From an uncultured Pelagibacteraceae bacterium (GTDB lineage Bacteria > Pseudomonadota > Alphaproteobacteria > Pelagibacterales > Pelagibacteraceae), in the NCBI GenBank assembly GCA_902592935.1, contig CACJGD010000004.1, forward strand, positions 1-56,177: DNA of 56,177 nucleotides, given 5' to 3'. A model generated the notes under the pieces. It did not search any database. It was not told the origin of the DNA and saw nothing but the letters and a program-made list of their open reading frames with translations. Every line of letters starts with the position of its first letter. Within the stretch, counting starts at the first letter, position 1. This document shows, in pieces, positions 48,002 to 54,064 of this stretch. The position numbers were made by a program, and so were the translations under genes.

Positions 48002-48304
48002 TCATCTAATTGGTTTGTGCACTGTTACTAATTTAGTTCCATCAGGAAAAGTAGCTTCTACTTGAACTTCCTTCACCATATCTGGAATGCCTTCCATGCA
48101 ATCCTTTTTTTTAATAACATGAGCTCCCGCCTCCATCAGTTCTGCAACACTTTTACCCTCTCTAGCTCCCTCAACTACGAAATCTGTTATTAAAGCTATA
48201 GCTTCTGGATAATTTAATTTTATACCTTTAGATAATCTATTTTTTGCAACAATTGCTGCAAGGCTTATTAAAAGTTTATCTTTTTCTCTAGGAGTAAGTT
48301 TCAT
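48002..48304 (-). CDS. ureA: Urease subunit gamma
   Basis: Small subunit of urease, 100 residues, of the length expected. It starts [20 protein letters not shown] and contains [29 protein letters not shown] and the [22 protein letters not shown] block, all typical of UreA. It directly follows ureD with no spacer. Confidence 0.97.
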   Translation of the reverse strand: MKLTPREKDKLLISLAAIVAKNRLSKGIKLNYPEAIALITDFVVEGAREGKSVAELMEAGAHVIKKKDCMEGIPDMVKEVQVEATFPDGTKLVTVHKPIR

Positions 48305-49114
48305 TTATATATTCCATACTTTTGGTATCTTTGAACCTTCAAAAAAATAAGATAAAATTTTATCAATTGCAAATTTAAGATTATAACTATCTTTAGATAA
48401 CAGTCTTAGGATCAATTTATTATCCCAATGAGAATAATTTGAAGTTGTATTTTCATTGTTAGTTAAAGTTTCAGATAAATTATCAGCTTTATTTAAAAAT
48501 TTTTCTCCTACAATAATAATTGTCGCAACTGCAGAATTATTGTTTAATGTCGAAAAACTATTCAAATATTTTTTTTCAAATAAACCTGTATTTATTGCTT
48601 CAGAATGAATAAGTTTATCATCAATTTTAATATTCCAAAAATCTGAAAAATATCCCCTTTCAAATTTCTCTTTCATAGAAGTTCGTCCAAAAATTATATT
48701 TTCACAAAGAAGTAAATTTGAGTCTTTTGATAAATTAAAATTAATTTTTCTTTTTAAGTTACAATTATTAAATAAAATTAATTCTTTGGGTAACCAAAAT
48801 AAACTTGAATTATTTAACAAGTTTAAATTAATTTCTAAGTTGGCAGGATTACCAAAACCGCTATAAATTTTTTCTGCTGCTTGAGTTGAAATACAAAGTT
48901 TCGTTCTATCAATTTCAAATTCATAATCATATTCATCTCCAGAAGTAATTCCACCAGCAGTATTGATAAGCATCAACTGTTTTAAATTTTCATGAAAATC
49001 TGGCATCAAAGCTTTTAAAGCTCCTTGCTGAAATAGTTTTTGTAAATTTTGATCTTTTATTTTTATTTCTAAACTACCCTTAGATTTTTCTAGTTTCTTT
49101 TGACTAATATTCAT
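48305..49114 (-). CDS. ureD: Urease accessory protein UreD
   Basis: Scaffold (called UreH in Helicobacter) of the UreDFG nickel-insertion complex; it provides a tunnel for Ni2+. The 269 residues are divergent, but the family marks are clear: GALKALMP, LINTAGGITSGDEYDYEFEI, TQAAEKIYSG, WLPKELILFN, and FGRTSMKEKFERGYFSD. First gene of the ureDABCEFG operon, divergent from the Cys-tailed small protein. A weak promoter may lie in the short region 49115-49190, which is AT rich. Confidence 0.92.
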   Translation of the reverse strand: MNISQKKLEKSKGSLEIKIKDQNLQKLFQQGALKALMPDFHENLKQLMLINTAGGITSGDEYDYEFEIDRTKLCISTQAAEKIYSGFGNPANLEINLNLLNNSSLFWLPKELILFNNCNLKRKINFNLSKDSNLLLCENIIFGRTSMKEKFERGYFSDFWNIKIDDKLIHSEAINTGLFEKKYLNSFSTLNNNSAVATIIIVGEKFLNKADNLSETLTNNENTTSNYSHWDNKLILRLLSKDSYNLKFAIDKILSYFFEGSKIPKVWNI

Positions 49115-49201
49115 TATCTTACCCTAGCACAAAAAAAACCAATTTATAATTTGCCAATTATTACAGCTTGAATTATTTGCCTTTTTTAATAAAAAGGAAG
49201 C

Positions 49202-49423
49202 ATGCAAAACCAAGAAATAGTCAAAATAATTGAAAACCTTAAAGGTAGAAAAAATTATGAGGAAAAAAGAGCCGCTAAATTAGGTTTTGCTTCTCTTTAT
49301 GATTACTTTGAGGATAAAATTTCAAAGAAAGAAAAAGCTCTTGAAGATGGGCAAAAAGAATTAGAAACATCACAAGCTGAAGAACAGCCAAAAGCTGCTA
49401 ACAAAAGCTGCGGTTGCTGCTAA
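49202..49423 (+). CDS. Small Lys/Glu-rich protein with a Cys-rich tail
   Basis: A 73-residue protein with no family I recognise. It is predominantly helical and charged (EEKRAAKLGFASLYDYFEDKI, then KEKALEDGQKELETSQAEE) and ends in a compact SCGCC motif, which could bind a metal or form disulfides. It has no signal peptide. The ribosome site is AAGGA with a short spacer. It is divergent from ureD; a role with nickel or urease would be a guess. Its length, ribosome site and position make it a likely real gene. Confidence 0.65.
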   Translation: MQNQEIVKIIENLKGRKNYEEKRAAKLGFASLYDYFEDKISKKEKALEDGQKELETSQAEEQPKAANKSCGCC

Positions 49424-49442
49424 AATTTTTTTCATTTTAAAA

Positions 49443-50375
49443 TTACTTTGTTGTTCCTATCAATGACACTTCACAATCATCATGTCCTGCAGTGAAACAT
49501 TTTTTTAAAGCTTGTGTTCTTGCTTTACCTTTAAGCTCATCTTCAAATCGAAATTGAACTGAAGGATCTGATTTTCTTGAAACAACAACAAAAAATTTAG
49601 TTGCACCTTGAGACGTATTAACTTTTTTAAATGAAGATTTTTTTTTATTTTTTATAACTAAATTCTTATATGTATACTTAGTTGTACCAGTATCTCCAAT
49701 TCTGTAAATTCCAATTTTAATATATGGTTTTGTTGGTCCATATGGCCCGTCAGTTTTCTTGGTTAACAATGGAACATCGTAGTGATGAAGGATAAATTTA
49801 TCATCAAGATAATATTTAACAGATAAAAATTTTGCTTTTTTTTGATAATCTATTTCAGCTTTAAATCTATAAGTTTTGCTAGTTTCTAATGTAATAAATT
49901 CTAACATTTTACAATTTTCTTGTGAACATTCTCCTTTTGGAAATTTTTGAATAATTTTCCATCCACCATCAACACCAATCCACGACGGAGGAGCACCACT
50001 ATTTCTACCATCATGAATTTGAAATATAGTCGATCTAGCTGATGGAGCACCTTCAATAGTAATATCCGTCTCAAAAATAGTATGTCCGATCGGAAGTTTA
50101 TGAGTTATTTCTTGTCTTCCAGAGTAAGGATAACCTCCAGCAGGTTTTTTATCTGTAGGACAACTTCCAACTTCTCCTTTATCAAGTTTGAAAACTACAT
50201 CTACTAATTTGAATTCATTTTTTGAATACTTTTTACTTTTTCCGTTTACAATTAAAGACTCTTTATCAATTACACCACAAGATATTTTCCATTTGTTTTT
50301 ATTTTTCCACTCATTAGCATATGCTGTAAAACAAAATGATAATATTAAAATAGTTATTATTAAAATTTTTTTCAT
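49443..50375 (-). CDS. Secreted polysaccharide lyase-like jelly-roll protein
   Basis: 310 residues with a signal peptide (about 20 residues, ending TAYANEW). The central domain (about 35-245) fits the concanavalin-like jelly roll of PL7/PL20/heparinase-I-type lyases. Three sites in the right order resemble PL7 alginate-lyase motifs: Arg87-x-Glu89 (GRQEI), Gln119-Ile120-His121 (FQIHDG), and YIKIGIYR (218-225). The last ~55 residues form a separate module with two cysteines (ALKKCFTAGHDDCEV). The polymer is unknown. It overlaps the serine-hydrolase gene by 4 bp. Lyase activity is inferred. Confidence 0.7.
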   Translation of the reverse strand: MKKILIITILILSFCFTAYANEWKNKNKWKISCGVIDKESLIVNGKSKKYSKNEFKLVDVVFKLDKGEVGSCPTDKKPAGGYPYSGRQEITHKLPIGHTIFETDITIEGAPSARSTIFQIHDGRNSGAPPSWIGVDGGWKIIQKFPKGECSQENCKMLEFITLETSKTYRFKAEIDYQKKAKFLSVKYYLDDKFILHHYDVPLLTKKTDGPYGPTKPYIKIGIYRIGDTGTTKYTYKNLVIKNKKKSSFKKVNTSQGATKFFVVVSRKSDPSVQFRFEDELKGKARTQALKKCFTAGHDDCEVSLIGTTK

Positions 50376-51748
50376 TTACCTTTTTTTATAACTGAATAAC
50401 CTATCTTCTTCCAATTGAAGTCTCGATGAATAGCTATTGTTGCAACAATTCTTCCTCTTTCAAAATCTATTGTAAATATTTGGCCACCATAACCATCCAT
50501 TATGAATATGGGTCTATTTTTCATTCCTTTAAGTCCTGTATGGAAAAAACCAGCATAAGATTTTGTGAGACCAAATGAGTCTTTGTTATTTTCCCATTGC
50601 ATATTTTTATTAATTTTTCTCTCAAACAAAGTTTTTAAATATTTTCCTTCACAGGTATCGTTTTGCCAATCATCCAACATAGCTTTTGACATTCTTAAGT
50701 AATCATATCTTGTAGCTAAAAAGGTGCTATGAGTTGATCGATCACCTGGTTCTGACGTCTGAGGTTCAACAAAATACATACCATGTTCAATTCCAACTTT
50801 TTTTCTAAAAATATCGTCAAGTAATTCTTGGTATTTTTCTTCTCCAATTTTGAAAATTAAATAATTCATAATCAAAGGAGGTGGAAAATTATTATAAGCA
50901 TATTTTCTTTTAGATTTTTTTATCTCCTTAAATTCATTCTCGATTGCTTTTTTAATTGTAGTGTTAGAAACGGAGCGCCCTGTTTTTTTATATCTATTGC
51001 TAGGATTATCTTTTGAGAAATATGCCTGGTCTCCAGCTGCCATATTTATAATATCAATAATTTTTTGATTATGATAAATACTATTCTCAATTAAAGGCCA
51101 ATCATCTAATTTGGCATCAATACTCTCAACATATCCTTTGCATATTGCATGTCCGAGAATATAAGATGCTAAACTTTTTCCAACTGATTGGGAATGAAAT
51201 TGAGTTTCATTTGTAAAAACTTTTCCAAATCTATCTTTCGGACTTATTTCATCAATAACAATTTTACCATCTTCATACAAAATATAACTTAGCAATGCAG
51301 TTTTCTGCATTTGTTTTTTAATATATTTATCTTCTCTTAAATCAAACTTGAATTGATATGGGTTATCTGAAGGTTTGATATCACTGTATCTGTCGTTATT
51401 TGTCCAATTTTCATTAACATATAACCAAAAATAATATAGCAAAGTTTCGTGGTTGGGTTTGACTGGTTTACCATTAATTAATTCTGGAATTTCTGAAGCT
51501 TCGTTATAATCATTAACGTCATAATTTCCTGTAATTTTTTTATCTTTATCACATTTGTTATAGTACCAAAGGTGGCTATATTTTTCTAAATCTTTGCATT
51601 TTCCGGTTGGTTCAGCAAATCCTACTTTGTAATATTGAGTAAACTCATTTTTCGCTAACCATTTATTAAATTCCTTAGTAAGTCTTGTTTCTGCGTGTAC
51701 GCTGTTTGAAAATATTATTAAAAATATAACTATTAAAATTCTTTTCAT
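50372..51748 (-). CDS. Secreted serine hydrolase of the beta-lactamase family
   Basis: 458 residues with a signal peptide (ending SVHAETR). It shows the penicillin-binding/class C fold: nucleophile Ser188 and Lys191 in SVGKS, a YxN triad (Tyr285-Asn286-Asn287, KYAYNNFPP), and later conserved blocks (GDRSTHSTFLATRYDYLRMSKAMLDDW, AGFFHTGLKGMKNRPIFIMDGYGGQ). The N-terminal ~130 residues are an extension before the catalytic domain. Members act as esterases, carboxypeptidases or beta-lactamases. Position between two lyase-like proteins hints at a de-acylating esterase, unproven. Confidence 0.8.
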   Translation of the reverse strand: MKRILIVIFLIIFSNSVHAETRLTKEFNKWLAKNEFTQYYKVGFAEPTGKCKDLEKYSHLWYYNKCDKDKKITGNYDVNDYNEASEIPELINGKPVKPNHETLLYYFWLYVNENWTNNDRYSDIKPSDNPYQFKFDLREDKYIKKQMQKTALLSYILYEDGKIVIDEISPKDRFGKVFTNETQFHSQSVGKSLASYILGHAICKGYVESIDAKLDDWPLIENSIYHNQKIIDIINMAAGDQAYFSKDNPSNRYKKTGRSVSNTTIKKAIENEFKEIKKSKRKYAYNNFPPPLIMNYLIFKIGEEKYQELLDDIFRKKVGIEHGMYFVEPQTSEPGDRSTHSTFLATRYDYLRMSKAMLDDWQNDTCEGKYLKTLFERKINKNMQWENNKDSFGLTKSYAGFFHTGLKGMKNRPIFIMDGYGGQIFTIDFERGRIVATIAIHRDFNWKKIGYSVIKKGK

Positions 51749-52921
51749 TTAGAACTGTGTAACCTTTTTTTGATAATGGATATAACAACCGTTATTATCT
51801 AAATCCAAAACATTGGGAAAATTTTCTTTACATTTCTCAATTCCATTATTAGCTGCTGATTCCTTTGTAAAACCTGTATTTTTCAATAAATATTTTTCAT
51901 CTTTTTTATTTTTTATAATTGCTAAAAAATTTCCTTTTAAATCTTGATATTTAATTTCTTTATGAATTTTTTTTGCTTTAATACTTTTTATTACTGTAGC
52001 TCCCTTGGGTTTATTATAAGTAGATGAAACTCTATATTTAAGACTGGTAGCTGAGACTCTCTCTTTTGACTTATAATTACATTTTTTATTGTCCATAACT
52101 TCATTACATTTTTTGCTAATGGTATAATCTTTTATAAATAAAGTAGATGATGTTATAGAATTAGGATCAAAATTTGATAAACGCTCCCAATACCTATAAA
52201 GACCAATTTTTAATGCCATTCCTTTCCCTAAAATTATATTAGGTCCATAACTTTCAATAATTCTGTCATTATCTAACCACATAATAAATTCACCATCATC
52301 TTTATCTGATACTTTTATTTTCATTAAGATTGTACGAAATTTCTTAAATGTACTCTTTCCTCCTAGTTGGAACTTATAGGTTGTTTTTTTAAATCTATTC
52401 GCAGTTGGATCCTTTTTAGTCCAGAAAACCTCTTCTATGAAATGATGTAGAAATTGAAATCTATTTGGAGGTTCGTTTTCATCAGTAGTATACATTATTT
52501 GCATTGATGGAAAAATAATTTCACCATCTTTTTTCGTTCCGACAGTTTGAAATATGTTTGCCGCATGATTTTCACCTGGGTCAATTTTAAAAATATATTT
52601 AACATAAAACTCTTTACCAATTTTATAGTACTTATTTTTCTTATTTTTAAATTCCCATCTTTGAGCTTGTGAATCTGAAACATTCCAATCTTCTGGATGT
52701 CCTTCCATTTCATAATCTAATGTAATACCAATTGCATTATCAGTATTTGAATAACTTAAAATTTTTTCCTCTTTATTTAAAGAATCCTCTGCTTTATAAA
52801 ATTTTTTTGCATCTCCACCAAGTATTTCTTTTTTAAAAATTTTTAAAGGATTATCTTTTGAATAAGAAATATTACATGAAAATAAAGTTATAAAAAAAAC
52901 TGTTAAAATTTTTTTCATCAT
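51749..52921 (-). CDS. Secreted lyase-like jelly-roll protein with C-terminal Cys module
   Basis: 390 residues with a signal peptide (ending CNISYSKDN). The middle (about 60-270) looks like a beta-sandwich of the heparin-lyase/alginate-lyase type: QRWEFKNK (Arg-x-Glu), ANIFQTVGTKK, and ALKIGLYRYW echo the order of motifs in the 310-residue protein nearby, but the QxH site is not kept (FQTV), so activity is doubtful. A C-terminal module (AANNGIEKCKENF...GCYIHY) matches that of the other protein. A lone promoter is seen upstream. Confidence 0.62.
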   Translation of the reverse strand: MMKKILTVFFITLFSCNISYSKDNPLKIFKKEILGGDAKKFYKAEDSLNKEEKILSYSNTDNAIGITLDYEMEGHPEDWNVSDSQAQRWEFKNKKNKYYKIGKEFYVKYIFKIDPGENHAANIFQTVGTKKDGEIIFPSMQIMYTTDENEPPNRFQFLHHFIEEVFWTKKDPTANRFKKTTYKFQLGGKSTFKKFRTILMKIKVSDKDDGEFIMWLDNDRIIESYGPNIILGKGMALKIGLYRYWERLSNFDPNSITSSTLFIKDYTISKKCNEVMDNKKCNYKSKERVSATSLKYRVSSTYNKPKGATVIKSIKAKKIHKEIKYQDLKGNFLAIIKNKKDEKYLLKNTGFTKESAANNGIEKCKENFPNVLDLDNNGCYIHYQKKVTQF

Positions 52922-52997
52922 GCTGTCTTTCTTTTAAAAGTTAACTTTTTTGTTGTCCCTTGATTTAAAAGTCAGCACAACCAGACTTTGAAAATTA

Positions 52998-53025
52998 ATA
53001 TTAACTATTGTGATTATGATGTCAA
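52998..53025 (-). promoter_or_regulatory. Promoter of the lyase/serine-hydrolase operon
   Basis: On the minus strand TTGACA (53020-53025, full consensus) and TAATAT (52998-53003) are 16 bases apart, in the 124-bp gap between the glycoside hydrolase and the 390-residue protein. A 14-base palindrome (AAAAGTTAACTTTT, 52936-52949) lies in the resulting leader, about 14 bases before the start codon. Confidence 0.6.
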
Positions 53026-53045
53026 TTGTAAGAATTGATGGTAAT

Positions 53046-54056
53046 TTAAAATTCTAAAGTTTTTAACGACCCATCTTTATAGGTAAACTCTACTTTTTTT
53101 TCAGAAATACTTTTAATTGATGTAAATCCATCATATTCAGCAATGAATTCATTTAATTTCTTTCTACCTTTTTTGCTCATTTTTTTTCCTGGAGCATTTA
53201 CTCCAACATCGATAATCAGCTCAGCTCCATTTAAAAAAGCTTTTACCCAAGCTTTTACAGGAGCACCACAAGTCATAGCTTCAGTTAACCAAATAGGTTT
53301 ATTTACATCTACACTTTTTAATAAAGCTGCAAATTCATCTACCCATAGCTCTTTATCACACTGTCCGTCTGGCCCACTTATGTGGTGAATATTTGCAATA
53401 TCAAAATGATCTTTAATTTTTGGCAAAGCTGACCTCCAATATTTTTTACTTTCAGGAAACATTCCAGCGGCACCAGCCATAACAATAACTGCATCTGGCT
53501 GTTTTTCTTTAATTACTTTTGAGGAAAAATTAAATATTTCAACAAAATCCTCCTCGCTTCCTTTAAAGAACATTTTAAACTCTGGTTCATTCATAATATC
53601 CCAATATTTTATGGGTTTGGTTAATCCAGGCATGTCATTTGAACCGTCACCATCGTATCGATCTATTAATTTTACAAGAAAATTTTTGTAATCATCCATT
53701 GAACAAGGTTTACTTAAATATTTTGTAAAACGTTTCCCAAAAGGACTTTTAGCTTTTTTTCTTTTGCAAGATTTTTGCTCCCAATTTGCATGAGGCCAAA
53801 TAGTAGCTAATATTGTTTGATTATGTTCTTGAGCATAAACGACATATTTGTCAACTTCTTCCCAAGTAAACTTTCCCTTTTCTTTTTCAATATGATTCCA
53901 AATAAAAGGTCCTGGATGAGGTCTAACCCATTGATTATCTTTACCTCGCATTTTTTCATCTCGCATTTCTGTTAACTCTCCAAATCTAGATTCAGATGAT
54001 GAAGTGTTTGTAATTAAAATAAAAATAAAAAAACTTGTTAAAAAATTTTTTATCAT
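53046..54056 (-). CDS. Secreted glycoside hydrolase (clan GH-A TIM barrel)
   Basis: 336 residues with a signal peptide (about 21 residues). The fold is a retaining GH-A barrel: substrate-near WVRPHPGPFIWNHIEKEKGKFTW at the start, IWPHANWEQ, the acid/base Glu157 in WDIMNEPEF, and the nucleophile Glu259 in PIWLTEAM, spaced by 102 residues as is usual for the clan. Similarity of the early motifs is to GH39/GH5-type enzymes. The substrate is unknown. It starts 8 bp after the Met-rich gene and is presumably co-transcribed with it. Confidence 0.78.
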   Translation of the reverse strand: MIKNFLTSFFIFILITNTSSSESRFGELTEMRDEKMRGKDNQWVRPHPGPFIWNHIEKEKGKFTWEEVDKYVVYAQEHNQTILATIWPHANWEQKSCKRKKAKSPFGKRFTKYLSKPCSMDDYKNFLVKLIDRYDGDGSNDMPGLTKPIKYWDIMNEPEFKMFFKGSEEDFVEIFNFSSKVIKEKQPDAVIVMAGAAGMFPESKKYWRSALPKIKDHFDIANIHHISGPDGQCDKELWVDEFAALLKSVDVNKPIWLTEAMTCGAPVKAWVKAFLNGAELIIDVGVNAPGKKMSKKGRKKLNEFIAEYDGFTSIKSISEKKVEFTYKDGSLKTLEF

Positions 54057-54064
54057 TAAAAAAT

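Noticed and set aside
49424-49442. A short AT-only inverted repeat between the Cys-tailed gene and the lyase-like gene
   Set aside because: The stem has only A-T pairs and is about six bases long. It is too weak to be called a terminator.
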